Both the position numbers and the translations under genes were made by a program. A stretch of 64,000 bases of DNA from Anthonomus grandis grandis (Eukaryota; Arthropoda; Insecta; Coleoptera; Curculionidae), in contig NC_065546.1 in NCBI RefSeq assembly GCF_022605725.1, forward strand, positions 19,464,227 to 19,528,226. Reading direction: 5' to 3'. Positions 11,588 to 23,200 of the stretch are shown one piece after another (position 1 is the stretch's first letter; every line of letters begins with the position of its first letter). The notes under the pieces are model-generated. The model worked only from the letters and a program-made list of their open reading frames with translations. It was not told where the DNA came from and searched no databases.

Positions 11588-11735
11588 AAATTATTGTACA
11601 TTCGAATGCTTTCTTTCAACATAGGTTCCCCCCCCCCCTCACCACACACCATTTCATACTTTTATCCATTGATCCAAGCAGTGCTGAAAGTCTTGTTCGG
11701 TGAGGACTTTTAGGAACTTTTAGGACGCTTCCATC
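11588..11735 (-). pseudogene. C-terminal scrap of a Mos1/SETMAR-type mariner transposase
   Basis: On the minus strand the sequence reads FLKVLTEQDFQHCLDQWIK, then WN, GGGGTYVE and HSNVQ. This resembles the end of classical mariner transposases, where a FQxCFxxWxxRWxxC block is followed by G-x-YFEGD. The rest of the gene is missing. A long C-run at 11,630-11,640 on the plus strand falls within it. It differs from the DD41D copies elsewhere in the window, so a separate mariner lineage is represented. Confidence 0.45.
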
Positions 11736-11738
11736 GAC

Positions 11739-12400
11739 TCAAATTCTATAACTAGTCTTAGCCTTGCACTGTTTACTCGAATGACCGTAACGGAAACAAT
11801 TGTAGCCTATTATGACTTTTGGAATATAAGGGTTAACCCCAATCCTAACATGACCAATCGCAATATGTTTTGGCAGACTTCGAGAGCTAAACGCAACAAT
11901 AACACTTCTGGTGTTAACTAAGATTTTTTCTTTTGTGACTTTGTCCACAACTATTTTTTTTATCCTACTAACCGAGGAAATTTCAAAATTACAGCGATAA
12001 TCAAACTGTTTGATTTTACTTTTTAAAGTCTCATCAGAAATCTCCGAGATAATTCCTTTTAGTAACCCCCTGTCTAGTAACCCAGAATTTAGGTATGTAT
12101 GCTTCCAGGTTATGATTACTTACATTTTTAATTAACACCAATATATTGCCAGATTGACTATCTTTAAAAGATATCCTTACTCTATTACGTCCTACACTAT
12201 CAATTTCCTTAATCCGATTGTCCAGTTCTGGATGATTGGAATCAATTAAATCATTTACCTTGATTGCACATAATTCAAGTAAGTCATGAAAAATATTTTG
12301 AACAAAGAGGTGAAATGGATCTGTATCAGGGTTATTGTATCGAAATTTGGTTCTATTAAGGCCTTTATTTTGAATCATATTATCATTAGTGCCTAATTGC
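11739..12400 (-). pseudogene. LINE gag (ORF1) fragment with zinc knuckle
   Basis: Read on the minus strand from 12,400 downward, the order is PFHLFVQN, IKEIDSVGRNRVRISFKD, LEAYIPKFWVTRQGV, then after a frame break VIVAFSSRSLPKHIAIG and CFRYGHSSKQC. This is the gag-like ORF1 common in insect jockey-group LINEs, where it binds element RNA through its CCHC knuckle. In the second knuckle line the first cysteine of the usual CxxC pair reads YNC. A frameshift near 12,034 splits it. Its upstream end is cut by the mariner at 12,403. No pol follows. Confidence 0.7.
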
Positions 12401-12402
12401 AT

Positions 12403-13684
12403 TGACTCAAAAAAAATATATGTCGTCGTCAATATGCTTTTTAAATGGAAACCACAATTTTTTAATGCAGAATCAGAAAGAACGCATTTTTTTACAAAGG
12501 ATGTGGTACAAATAAATAGTGGTTGCATGAGCAATTTTGAACGAAAATTAATGACAAATTGTAGAATTAAAGAAATACCTTTCTAAATTAAATGTTGGTA
12601 TTTTGGTGTTTTAGTTGTTGTTATTGTCAGTGTCAAAAAGTGAGTGTATTTTGGTGCAACTATTTTTACAAGGTGGTGTTTATGCTTTTTCAGAGGCGAA
12701 AGTAGTGTCATCCTGCATTTTATTAGTAACTACACTTTATTACCTACTGAAATATGAGAAAATTAACCGAACGTAAAAGAATCGATATCTTCTGCATGAT
12801 TGGTTTCGGATATATGTCGCGTACTTAAAAGGAGGTGGTTCAGTTGTTCAATGCAACTCATCCTGATCGGTTGCCTAGGTGCCATGGTAAGCAGAGTTGA
12901 AGAAAAGTTTCGTTAATTCGGGCATGTTCGGGATACTCAAAAAGCTGGTCGGGGTTTAATAATTAAAGAAGATGAGCTTAACGTTCAGTCAATGGTCCAA
13001 GATAATCCCAAAGCCATAATCACATGCACGGCTTCTAATGTTAATTTATCGCGATCTTATGTGCATAGTTTCACCCTTATAAAATATTCCTACTTCAAGA
13101 GCTATCGGAAGATGATTTTGATCGCTGAAATTAATTTTGTGAGCAAATGCAGCAATTATGCAATAAGGCAACGTTTACTCTAAACAGCCATGTATAGAAC
13201 ATGAACAGACAGAATTGTCGATATTGGGCGACCGAAAACCCTCATTGGTTCATAGAATATCATATACAACACCCTCAAAAAGTCAATATGTGGTGCGGTA
13301 TAGTGAAAGGAAGAGTTTTAGGACCTTACTTTTTTGATAACACTCTCACTGGTGAGAGGTATTTGGACTTTCTACAAAATGATCTAATACCCGCTCTGAT
13401 AATTTTGTATCCGGAATTGGAAGAACCCGACATACACCAACGTGATCTTTTTTTTTCAGCAAGATGGAGTATATTGTGGCAGGGGCCACACTATGCTTTA
13501 TCCGTTCGCAATTATCTAGATGAAGTTTTTTTAAATCGTTCAAAATTGCTTATGTATCCACGATTCATTTGTACCATATCCTTTGTAAAAAAATGCGTTC
13601 TTTCTGATTTTGCATTAAAAAATGGTGGTTTCCATTTAAAAAACATATTGATGACGTCACATCTTTTTTTTGAGTCATCCTGTA
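12403..13684 (+). mobile_element. Decayed mariner with ~140 bp inverted repeats
   Basis: TGACTCAAAAAAAATATATG at 12,403 pairs with the reverse of 13,678, and the match continues for about 140 bases. The right end extends to CATCCTGTA at 13,684. The left end lacks that outer TACAGGA, so it is truncated or eroded where it meets the LINE gag fragment. The interior holds a heavily broken transposase. Confidence 0.75.
12754..13560 (+). pseudogene. Mariner transposase relic
   Basis: The start reads MRKLTERKRIDIFCMIGFGY, followed by VVQLFNATHPDRLPRCH, typical of the insect mariner group with an N-terminal IEIL-IGYGDR helix-turn-helix. After many stops come FHPYK-, LLQELSEDDFDR, NRQNCRYWATENPHWFIEYH, QHPQKVNMWCGIVKGRVLGP and TGERYLDFLQN. 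The second catalytic motif is damaged (FSARWSILWQGPHYALSVR replaces QQDGAPPHFA). The coding end is missing because the inverted repeat begins at about 13,535. The first-Asp segment (FSDEATF) is also lost. Confidence 0.75.
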
Positions 13685-15981
13685 TATTTTATTTTCACGT
13701 AGAAAAACCCTAAATACAATATTAAAATCGAGGGGTTTGGGGCATTTTTTTCCGAAACGGTCTATTTCATTTTTATTGAATTTATCCGCTACTTTACGGA
13801 TACTGTATATTCTTAAAAGAAAGGTTAATTTTTTATCGCAAAAAAATTATAATTGTTTTTTGGATAAAGTAATATAGGAGGTGGTCTATTTTAATCTGGG
13901 GACTTTTTCCAAAATATTTGAATTGTGTTTAAGGTCAATAATATTTTTTTTTAAATAGATAGAAGTTTCTTGTGGCGTCCAATTCTGATAAAGTGTTTAG
14001 AGGCAATTCATTCAAATCTTATAGAGATATTTTATAAGTTGATTCAATCAATCACAAAAGTGTTTGCATGCGTGTACATTTTATCAAATTCCAAGTTCTT
14101 TTTAATTAGGAATTTTTTTTTACATATATCTCCAAAAGGGCGAGAAATTTTATGTTTGAAGCGGTATTTTATTGATACATTTTTCTATGATAACTTTTAA
14201 AGGCTCTTCAAAACAATCAGCTCAAATTTTAGAGTGTTGATAAAAGCAAACGTTATAGGTACTTTTCTCAGTTGAATAAAATGTTGAAATTTTTGCAATA
14301 AAACCTTGCCTGATTGAGTTTGAACTACAATTTCAAGGTATTTCATCTTTGATAGAAGTACAGCAGTATTCTATCCTCTCTAAAATATGGACTTTCAAGA
14401 GAGTGAACACTCTTACATGAAGCAGTCTTTAAACGTTAGGCAAACATGCAAATATTACATATTTCTTTTTGAACTTATTTGAATACAAAGTAATCATTAT
14501 ATTGAATATTCTTGAGATTATTCTGGTTTTCCTTACATTTAATTTTTGCTATTAGTTTATGAGATTTCGATTTTTAAAATCAGAAAACGTACATCATCAC
14601 AAAAATATCACCCTTAGAGGAACAATTTTTTAAATTTTCTCTCACTTTCAAAAACAAAAGGTTGAAAAACACTTAAAAAATTTAAAAAAAGCATAGTTAC
14701 GTGAAAATCGCAAGGTTTTTATATCTCAAATAACAAAGGGGATATCTTGCAACTATACCCAACTTACGGCAAAATGGGAAACAGTGTACGCCAGTGAGCA
14801 TATTATAATAAAGCATATAGTGGGTTCAACAGATACCACAATATTAAAACAATTGAAGGGGTAAAATCGAAGTTCAATATCAAGATAGAAGTTCATCATC
14901 AAGGATCTAATAAGATACTTATCATTGCAAATATAATTTCTAAATTTCACCAAAAACAAACAATGCATTACCAGAAAATTAGCTCCCGAATACGTGTTTA
15001 AAACTCGCAGCCTAAATCCACTAATAAATTCGAAAGTCAACCAAAGTAAGTATAGGGTGGCCAACCTAGTTCTGAAAATTTTTGAAAAGGGACAAATTCT
15101 TTTAGCTTGAAACGAAGTTTTAATTATTAAACTTGCATCTATTTTATATTTTGTTCTTTTTTGTTGATGTGGAGACAAATTTTGTTATTTTAATTGGGAC
15201 GGCGGAAATTTTCTATTCTATTTCTTACTATAATTTTAGATGTATATACCAATTTTTAGTTGTAGTAGCCGAAATTAGATTTGTATTTGGCGTTGTGCTG
15301 CTAAAGGAAAGTAACTTTAATACCTAATATTAATGCTTGTCATGTATAAAGACCGGTGCACGCCTTTGGTTTTTTTTTAAGTTATTAAATAAAAAGAAAA
15401 AATTGGAAAAAATACGGAATTTCAAGAAGAAATTAAAAAAAGAGTTGATTTACTTAGAAAGTCCCCAGTCAGAAAGGTGTTCTGGGTATTTATTTACCCG
15501 TAAAAACTTACTAAAACGTAAACATTATTATAGGGGCTGCTGAGAGCGAGACAGAATAAGTAAAACTACTTAAAGAAGTCATTGATCATTCCCAACGAGA
15601 TCTTTAAAATAGACAGGTTACATGTTTCGCTTTATGCAAAGAACCATCAGACCTAAACTGTGTAACATAACTACAATATAAGCGTGTGTCTTGTAGCTAA
15701 CAATTAGTGGAAACACGCCGTTAAATATTTTGAAATAGCCAGTTGGAATGTCAATAATGCAGAATGATCACGACCATGTCACAAAGTTAAGCATTTTGTA
15801 GCAATCCCAATCCATAAATTAAAATGGTTCACGGGGAACCATAAAATCATTAAAATCTGTCAACTTACCTATCTCTATCTATCTTGATATTTTTATTGTA
15901 TGTGTCGTATTATTAACGACCCGAAGACGAAGATAAGATGAAACATTTACATGAGACTAAAGGATTTCTCCTGGCATTATA
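13685..15981. other. AT-rich interval, no supported gene
   Basis: The longest frame (14,753-15,178, minus) has no family motif and an unusual, hydrophobic, cysteine-rich composition of the kind AT-rich DNA yields by chance. I saw no element ends. Nothing is annotated. Confidence 0.45.
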
Positions 15982-17517
15982 GTCTAGTTCAGAGATCTAT
16001 TAGAATCTTTGATGTGCCGCGAATAGTCCGTGTGTCGGTGTTGCTTGTATTGTTACATGGCATGCATGTTTAAATAGCAAAATTGTATGTGGAACGAGTC
16101 ATAAAGTAATATTCTAAGCGATATTTAATCATTCCATAAATAAATATTTTAAACATTTTTTTAAAAATGTATACATTTGATTCGTAAAATTTGACTAAAT
16201 ACGCCCACGTACTATTTTGTTACGTCTGAACTCAGTCCCAGCCACTCAAGCGTGAAAAGTTGCACAGGTCCGGCCTTAAAATTTTTTTGTATTTAAAATT
16301 TTATTATTCGGGATTTTTGAGTTTAGTTTTATTAATCTAATTAATACGTAAAATCAGTTTAGCCAAAAATTTTAATTTAATAAGTTTAGATTTTAGCACC
16401 ATTAGTGGGGTGTATAATAAGTGATGAGAGGTAATAGGTGGTGCAAATTTCTTAGGCCAATTGATTCTGTGGATTAAGGCATTAAAGATTTACTTTTGAC
16501 ACAAACGGGTAAAACTATTTTGGTTTGTCTTCAAATTTTATAGATTTCCTTTTTTTGGGAATTGAGATTTATTTTTATTTGGTGGTTATTATTAGCGGGG
16601 ATTTTGGCTGGCACATTTAATGTCCTTTAATATTGTTTTTTTTAATTTATACATATTATGATATATTATTATAATAACTTACTCATGAAAACCCTATCTC
16701 TATATTTAGTACCAATCTTTGGATTAAAGATTAATTATGTAGTCAGAAAAGTGGAAGTATATTTTTTAAAATAAACTTTTACATTAAAAACTATCTAGCT
16801 GTCTATATCTTATGCTTGTAAAAGACATACAAGTTTTACTTATAAAAAACACACTTTGCATCCTAAATGTAATATTTATTAATTTGTTTGCTTCATATGT
16901 AGTTAGTGTGCATAATAGGAGAGATTAGATGAAAATTACCAAAAATAAATGCTTATACTAAAAACTAAAAATATTATACAAAACACTACATTTTAAGTAT
17001 AGTGTATCCTAAAATTACAGTGCGGATACTAAATACTTTTATAAATTTAACCGCTCATTTGAGTCTGGCCCAAAGAGTTAATACAATTTTCTAAACTCTG
17101 TTTTTTGCCTTTTTTCTTTAGCAGTTTCTTCCATTAAGGAAGGAAACAGTTTCTCTGTTGTCGCTATGGGTTCCAACTTCATTTCCATATGCTCGCACTG
17201 AAGCATCCATATGCTTCACTAAAACAGATTTAAAAAGTGTACACAAGTAGCAGAAATAATTTTAAAATTTAATTAATGATAATAAATTTACAATAATTTT
17301 TTTTTAAATAATTACTCAGATGTAAAATAGCCTTTTTTCTTCCAGTGAATTATGAGAGAAGTAGTCTTGCCTATCTGGAACATAACAAGTGTGGCAGTAA
17401 CTGTAAAAAAATAATTAAGCTGGTTTTATAGTATCTCTGTAAAATAAATCATGGACAAAAAACTGTAAAAAAAAACAAAATTTTAAACTTTTTTTCTTAA
17501 TAAAAACAGTGTTTTTC

Positions 17518-18100
17518 TTACCATAGCAAATAAAAGTTTTTTTCCCAGATAATGGAGGAAGAGGCAGTCTTTATTGTGTCGCTGAAGGACGACAGAGGCA
17601 GTAAGCTGTAAAAAAAATTAATTTGATTGTCCTGCATCTTTCCTTTTATTATGTCTTTAATCCCTTTTTTTACAAAATAGCATATTGTACTATAGGGAAC
17701 TCCTGTTAAAAACACTGTTTTTTGCAAAGCACTACAATCATTTGTGAACTGAGGATCATTCCTTAGATTGTTATAGATATTTTAACCAATTTTTTTTGGC
17801 GTCTGTCCTTAAACAATTAAGTTTTAAAACTTGTTGATTTTCCACTGTAGTTTCTACTTCCCTGGCTTCTTCCTCTGATTCCTCAACACTAGAAAATTAA
17901 CTATCTGAGTCTAAATCACTGTCCAGATCACTCTTATTATTTTCATCACAAATGGTATTGTCTTTCTTGTGCACACTCGGTCTCCATAAACCCGCACAAA
18001 CACTTTCCTCTTTATGTGCCAAATTTGCCTGCCTATTTTCCCAGGGTCGAAACATTTTAAGGTCTTTAGGTATAATATCAAAACAAATCCATAAACACAA
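17518..18100 (-). pseudogene. N-terminal fragment of an IS630-like transposase
   Basis: The minus-strand frame has an acidic serine/aspartate tract (SDLDSDLDSDS near 17,900), then FSSVEESEEEA, then SALQKTVFLTGVPYSTICYF and GIKDIIKGKMQDNQ. The copy at 48 kb has the same order, which supports homology. It would be the DNA-binding end of the transposase. Downstream the sequence degenerates. Several TTTTTTACAG tracts (near 17,405, 17,470 and 17,606 on the plus strand, read in reverse) resemble splice acceptors, and a GTAAGA lies at 17,518. The residual gene may have had introns, but I cannot define exons. Confidence 0.5.
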
Positions 18101-18216
18101 ATTTAAAAAAAAACATACTTCCTCACAGTAAAAACTGCAAAAAATTTAGACGAATACAGGCCAAATTCTTAATTCTTTCATAAACGTGTAAAAAGCAAAA
18201 CCCATTAAATAATAAT

Positions 18217-18252
18217 AACCTCACATGCAGGGGCATGTGAGGTTCCAACTAG
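18217..18252 (+). other. 12-bp perfect hairpin followed by CTAG-T
   Basis: AACCTCACATGC at 18,217-18,228 and GCATGTGAGGTT at 18,233-18,244 form a perfect stem around the loop AGGG. CTAG follows four bases later, and then T. Helitron 3' ends are hairpins followed by CTRR next to T, usually with a longer gap. This could be a Helitron-like terminus or a chance hairpin. Confidence 0.3.
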
Positions 18253-18925
18253 TAAAGGTGATAGGGGCTAGCTCAAAAATGTATAGGCTAACCCAAAAAT
18301 GTATGTGGGTACGGCCCCGTAATCCTCAAAATCAGTGGGATAGAGAGAGATACAAAATCACTTGCACAGCCTAAAGTAGGATCGCCAGAACGCAGGTGTT
18401 TTATGTTTGTTTTATTCAGTCTATTATACTGGCTAAAAAGAGATGAGAAGTCTGTGAGTAATGGGAGTGTTTAAAAAGTTTTTTTTGTAAAATGCTTGGA
18501 TTTTAGTCCGCGGTCAATTTTCTGATATTATTTTTTTTCTAAAAATTGACATTTACGAAAGAAAAATAGTGTAAAACATGAGGTTTTAAATATATTTAAA
18601 ATGATTTCATAGATAAATTATATAATATTTTGCCATTTAAACATGTTTGTATATCATGCAACAATAAATACGACATAGTGGCACGAACTATTTAGTACGG
18701 CATCGGCGACATATCAAAGATTCTAATAGATCTCTAAACCAGACTTTACGCAAGACCACGCAACATAGCTACACGAAACTACCAATAATATGAATTGGCC
18801 GATCTGTTTGAAAGTCATAACGTCACAGATCGAAAGTTCATAGAAGGGACTTAAATATGAGCAGTAAACATGCAGCATTATATGGTAGAACAACGAGTTC
18901 TGATTGTCCAAAAGTATTATTAAAA

Positions 18926-19854
18926 TGGTGAAAGTTTAATTGCCATTATTCGTAAAGTGCGTCCAATGTTCGGTCGAAATAATATTCAATTCATCTAGTG
19001 TCACAAAAATAATCAAAAAATTCGAGAGTAGGTACTGATTTGGTGAAATACACGATACGATCTCGTAGAGGTCGCTCAGATAAAAACATTAGGGTAATTC
19101 CCAAGAGTGAAAGCCACATACGTCAATTCGTCAGCGGGGACAAGAATTGAATATTTCGACAGGCATTTTTTAGCGAATTGTCACTAAAATTTTACGTTGC
19201 ATGCCGACAAAAACCAACTGACTCAACTTCTGCCAACAGTAAACCATGAACAGCGACTAGAATTCATTAATTGGATCCTTAAACAATCTGCTGAATTTGC
19301 AAACAAAATTATTTTCAGTGATGAGGCCCATTGTCACCTCCAGTAACAGGCAAAACTTTCGCATTTGGAAATCCACTCTCATTTGAAATACGACAAATGA
19401 TTCATTAGAAAGCAATACATCCACAATGTGTGCATTATAGTTTGGAAGAAAAATTGAACCGTTTTTCTTCAAAAACGAAGAAGATAATGCAGTAGCGGTG
19501 AATGGTAAAAGTTATCGTGCTATGATAACACAGTATTTTGTGCCTCGTTTGGAAGCTATTGATCTTGACGATATGTGGTTTCAGCAGGCCGGTGCCACAT
19601 GTCATATCGCCTGTGAAACATTGACTAACTCTTGTAAGAATTGGCTCCTGGTCGTGGTTGATTATCTTAAGTCACAGGCTTATGCAAAAAAGCATGCAAG
19701 CATCGCAGCATTGAAAGTTAATATTAGACGCTGTATCAATGAAATACCACCAAATGTTTCCAATAAGGTTATTGGAACTTTCGGTAAAAGAGTACGCATA
19801 TGCGAAGAATGCCCTGGCGATCATTTACAAGATAAATTAACCCCTATGTTTTAA
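18926..19854 (+). pseudogene. Dead mariner transposase, catalytic Asp lost
   Basis: The N-terminal region reads KVRPMFGRNNIQF after ATG 18,926, with stops. The first catalytic region reads KIIFSDEAHCHLQ at about 19,306-19,344. The last third, from 19,498, is open: VNGKSYRAMITQYF, LDDMWFQQAGATCH, IRRCINEIPPNV, GDHLQDK. In the family the second catalytic motif is QQDGATCH. Here the Asp codon is replaced by GCC at 19,588. The region that should carry SPDLTPLDYFLW is shortened to VVVDYLKSQAYAKK. Function is lost twice over, apart from the upstream stops. No flanking inverted repeats were identified with certainty. Confidence 0.75.
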
Positions 19855-21056
19855 TCCGATTCTCAACCGTTTCTGAAATAATTGGTTATGAAGTTTTTTT
19901 AAGATTTTTTATTTTAAAAGTAACACAAACAAATACTAGTAAAAAAACCAAATTCCACTAGTTTAAAATGTTTTCGAAAATACCCTCACCAACCTCCAGG
20001 CAAGCTGCAGCAGGTTTGTTAAGTGCTCGTATTGGACGTTTGGGGATTGTTTTTAATAATATTTGAGGCATTCAAAATTTTATTGTGAAGTCCTTCTACA
20101 GTTTCTACTGGTGTTTTGTATACTAGAGCTCTCATCCACCTCTAGATGCAATAATCCAGTGGATTTAAGTCTGGTGACCTCGGTGACTTGAGGTCCTCCT
20201 CTGCCAATCCAACGATGAGAAAAACGATTGTCTAAGAAATTACGCACTCGGCGACTAATGAGGCGGGGCTCCATCGTCTTGAAAATACATTCGGTGTCGA
20301 ACAATTAGCGGAACATCATCCAACATGTGTATTAAATGATCTTTCAGAAAGCGTCAATATTCTTCTCCAGTAAGACACTCATCTAATACAAAAGGACCAA
20401 ATAATTGGTCACACACACTGAATCGATGTTAAAAGTTTCGTTCAAACGTGGCATGAGGATTTTCATCTGACCACCGATGTTCATTGTGTCGGTTATTAAT
20501 TCCATTGCGGGTAAAATTAGCTTCATCGCTAAATAAAATGTATTTATGTAGGCCTCGATTTTGTTGGATCCATTCGCAAAATTGAACCCTTAAGCCATAA
20601 TCACCCTCTTGAAAATGTTGAACCGATTGAACATGGAAAGGCTTAAAACCGTTTTTCCTAAGTGTCTTTCAAACGTCCACATGTGATGCTAATTGAAGTT
20701 CTTTTCTAATCCGCCTCGTAACACTCGAGTTCTCTTCAGCCATATCCAAAACAATTTCTTTATTTTCACATTTAGTCCCGCCTCTCGTTCAAAATTAATT
20801 CTGACGCTTGGAAACTCCTGTTTTCTGAGCATTTACAATTAAAATAGGTATTAACAAACAATAATGAAATACCTGCAACATGAGTTAGAGATACGGATAA
20901 CGTGATTTTTCCAAAAATTTACAAAAAAAAACTTTAGAGCCGATTATTTTAGAAACGGTTTAAAATCGAATTGAAACATATGGGTTAATTTATCTTATTT
21001 TGACCTTATGAATATGTTTCCAAAATATTTCCCTTTCCTCCCGAAACACTCTGTAT
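19830..21056 (-). mobile_element. Second mariner, opposite orientation, with inverted-repeat arms
   Basis: The sequence at 19,829-19,905 (GATAAATTAACCCCTATG, AACCGTTTCTGAAATAAT) matches the reverse complement of about 20,930-21,010. Beyond that the right arm runs on to ACTCTGTATA at 21,056, a mutated form of the CACCCTGTA ends seen elsewhere. The left outer end is not visible because the C-terminal codons of the neighbouring plus-strand mariner occupy that place. The interior is a minus-strand transposase relic. Confidence 0.55.
19950..20880 (-). pseudogene. Minus-strand mariner transposase relic
   Basis: From 20,750 downward the minus strand reads ENSSVTRRIRKELQLASHV, NGFKPFHVQSVQHFQEGDYG, FSDEANFTRNGINNRHNEHR, WSDENPHATFERNF, LDECLTGEEY, FLKDHLIHMLDDVPLIVRHR, QDDGAPPH, RRVRNFLDNRFSHRWIGRGG, SPDLNPLDY and VYKTPVETVEGLHNKI, in several frames. 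All three catalytic aspartates are still legible across the breaks. The C-terminal PGGW motif corresponds to the usual GGHF. At least five frame breaks or stops make it dead. Confidence 0.75.
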
Positions 21057-21065
21057 ACACTTATA

Positions 21066-21312
21066 AACGAGACATCGTTTTCTAAAACAAAAAAGAATAA
21101 ATCATCTCATAGATATATCAATACCTAAAGATCCCAACATTCAAATGATAAAGTAGCAAAGTTTATGGAATTAGCCACCGAAATTCAGAGACTTTGGAAA
21201 CAGAAAAAAATAATTGTTATAACCCGCATTATTTTAACGACCGGCATCACTCCACATATCTTCAACACCCAGCATGAACTACTTGATCTCAATCAAGACA
21301 TAGGGTAAAAGG
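21066..21312 (+). pseudogene. C-terminal tail of a LINE ORF2
   Basis: One frame reads DKVAKFMELATEIQRLWKQK and then IILTTGITPHIFNTQHE. It matches the form of the tail of a group of arthropod reverse-transcriptase proteins, where a KYxDLAxEIxRMW block is followed by VIPIVI-TG-IP. It has one stop upstream (INT*RSQ). It is cut by the left end of the pogo-like element at about 21,305. The RT itself is absent. The family recognition is moderate. Confidence 0.4.
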
Positions 21313-23200
21313 AGGAGAGATGGACCACATTTAAAAAAATTAAACGTGCTTCTTTAATAAAAAAAATTAACAAAATAGGAAAAAATATATATAATATAAC
21401 ATAACATTGGTATTTCTTTTGGTCTAATTAGGAATTAAAAATATTATTTCTAGGCACTAAAAAATATACATAACGACAGGTATGCCATTAGTTCATCTAT
21501 GCTGCTCTGTGAAGATGAGATGGACCACTCGGGGTAGGATAGACGGACCATGCTATACTTTCTTTTTTTTGATGGCTACAGTCTTTCCACACTTATTGCA
21601 AAGGTTAACGAAGCCAGAACAAGTTTCATGTAACCAACGTTTACAAATGATACATTGCAGCCATTCGTCTTTTTTAGACGTTTGGTTATAGTCCTCCTTG
21701 CAACCGACACATTCATTTTCTACCGACACAGGTACGGTCGGTACGATCCGGGAGTTATATCTTCATCAGGTACTGATGACTTGTTAGGGTTGATGGGTAA
21801 GGCTTTTAGATTTTGAATTCCCGAGGGGCCTGGTTGAGGAGACTCAGCTCTAACTGATAAGTTATCCATCTGTAATGTTTCTGTTTCAGGACTTTCAAGG
21901 GCTGCCTGTGTTAAAAAATCATATTCCGGGATAATTAACGGATTAAATGGATAAATCCCAGTGGATTTAAATGCAGAGGCCACATTTTAAACAGTTGCTG
22001 AGTTTCCCCATGCTCGACCTAACAGCTTACCAAATTGAAGACGATTAAGGACACTGTTTGGGTTATTTTGAACCATAAAACGGCATTCAGTCTAGAAGTC
22101 GCTTTTAAGAGATTTAAAGAAGGCGCGATAAAGAGGCTGCAGGTAGTGAGCGGTAAACAAGGTAGTATGCGATGGTAAACAAAACAATATTATATCATTT
22201 TGCTCAGCAAATTCTAGTAGGTCCAAGTTGGTCGTATAGGACGTGTGGCCATCTACTATTAGTAAAGTTTTACCCGAGGGCTTTCTTGGTAGAAAATGTG
22301 TTCGTAACCATTCTAAAAAAACCTCGCTATTAACGTAAGCAGATTTATCCGACATTCTAATTTTAGAACCCGGTGGCATACCTTCATTTCAGTCTTCTTT
22401 TTTATTTTTTCCTCTGAAAATACAATATGGGGGGGATAAAAGTGCCGTCTGCGCTACAACATGCTATGACACTAATTGTCTCACCCTTTTCCCCAGGGCT
22501 TGCGCTTGGCACACATTTTCATCCTTTTTCGGCTAGTACCTGACCCTAGTGTTCAGCTGTAATCATGTTTCGTCTGTATTGAATATATGCCCGGGTTTAT
22601 CATAAACAATTCTCTGTAGATCCGAAAAGTAATTATCACGGTTTCTTGGCATTCCCAAAGTTCGCGCAATTGAGGTGTTCTCGGATTTTCTGATCGAAAT
22701 TTCAGGTCTTCGCTTTAAAAACAGTTCTAACCATTTTTGGCCAGCTTTACCTAAAAAAGAAGATAGTAAATTAGCAGTGTGTTTTTTTTTAACTATACTT
22801 CTTTTTTATTAAATTTATTTAGAATCCCCAATCGTTCAGCTAAATTAAACGCCATGATTCTTACTTCTGTTCTGATGGGTGCAAAGCCTGCCTTTTGCAG
22901 TTTTTTTATGTGACTGACTATTTTTGTTTCGACGTTCGAGCTCAAAGAACAATCTGGCCCCAGACGATTACAGCTATCGATGTTATTTGCTTTTAATCTG
23001 CGCTTAAAAGTTTTTTTTCAGATCCCAAATGCTTTCGCGGCTTTGTTAATGCCTATACCGCCATTCTTCACAGCATCAACTGCATCACATAATGCTCTAG
23101 CCGTCCAAGAACCTCTTGTAGGTGCGTTTTGTTTTCGAATATATTTATTGGGCATAATCCTAAAACAAAATAAGCTGGTCCAACTCTCCTCCACTTAAGT
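21305..23200 (-). mobile_element. Pogo-like DNA transposon with subterminal repeats
   Basis: The left end reads AAAGGAGGAGAGATGGACCA inward at about 21,308. The right end, read in reverse from about 23,197, is AGTGGAGGAGAGTTGGACCA. Further copies of GATGGACCA or GACGGACCA lie at 21,520 and 21,543, like the subterminal binding sites of pogo-family elements. The exact ends and a TA duplication could not be fixed. The single gene is on the minus strand. Confidence 0.65.
21558..23157 (-). pseudogene. Pogo-like transposase with C-terminal zinc finger
   Basis: The minus-strand order starts at 23,157 with a pipsqueak-type helix-turn-helix (RGSWTARALCDAVDAVKNGG, INKAAKAFGI, KKTFKRRL). A CENP-B-like middle follows (VETKIVSHIKKLQKAGF, WLELFLKRRPEISIRKSEN). 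The DDE domain shows HIFNTDET near 22,590 and LLIVDGHTSYTTNLDLLEF, FCLPSHTT and YLQPLYRAFFKSLK at 22,092-22,275. The tail includes ASAFKSTGIYPFNP. After one frame break a CxxC-type finger appears at 21,720-21,560 (ECVGCKEDY, WLQCIICKRWLHETC, NLCNKC). Several stops and shifts break the gene. YLQPLD reads YLQPLY here, a change at a conserved catalytic-region residue. Confidence 0.8.

Larger units (their letters stand above)
15982..18744 (-). mobile_element. IS630/Tc1-like element, non-autonomous, related to the 46.6 kb element
   Basis: The inverted repeats are GTCTAGTTCAGAGATCTATT at 15,982 and its near-inverse ending at 18,744. They agree for roughly 40 bases and then patchily to ~110 bases (CATGTTTAAATAGCAAAAT). 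TA precedes the left end, and the right side has TT where TA is expected. The minus strand carries the same acidic N-terminus and LQK-FLTGVPYSTI motif as the element at 46,605-48,931, but no catalytic domain is visible. The 16,020-17,500 portion is AT-rich without a recognisable gene. Confidence 0.65.

Noticed and set aside
14753..15178. 141-residue minus-strand frame
   Set aside because: No family motif, chance-like composition for AT-rich DNA and no splice or promoter support.
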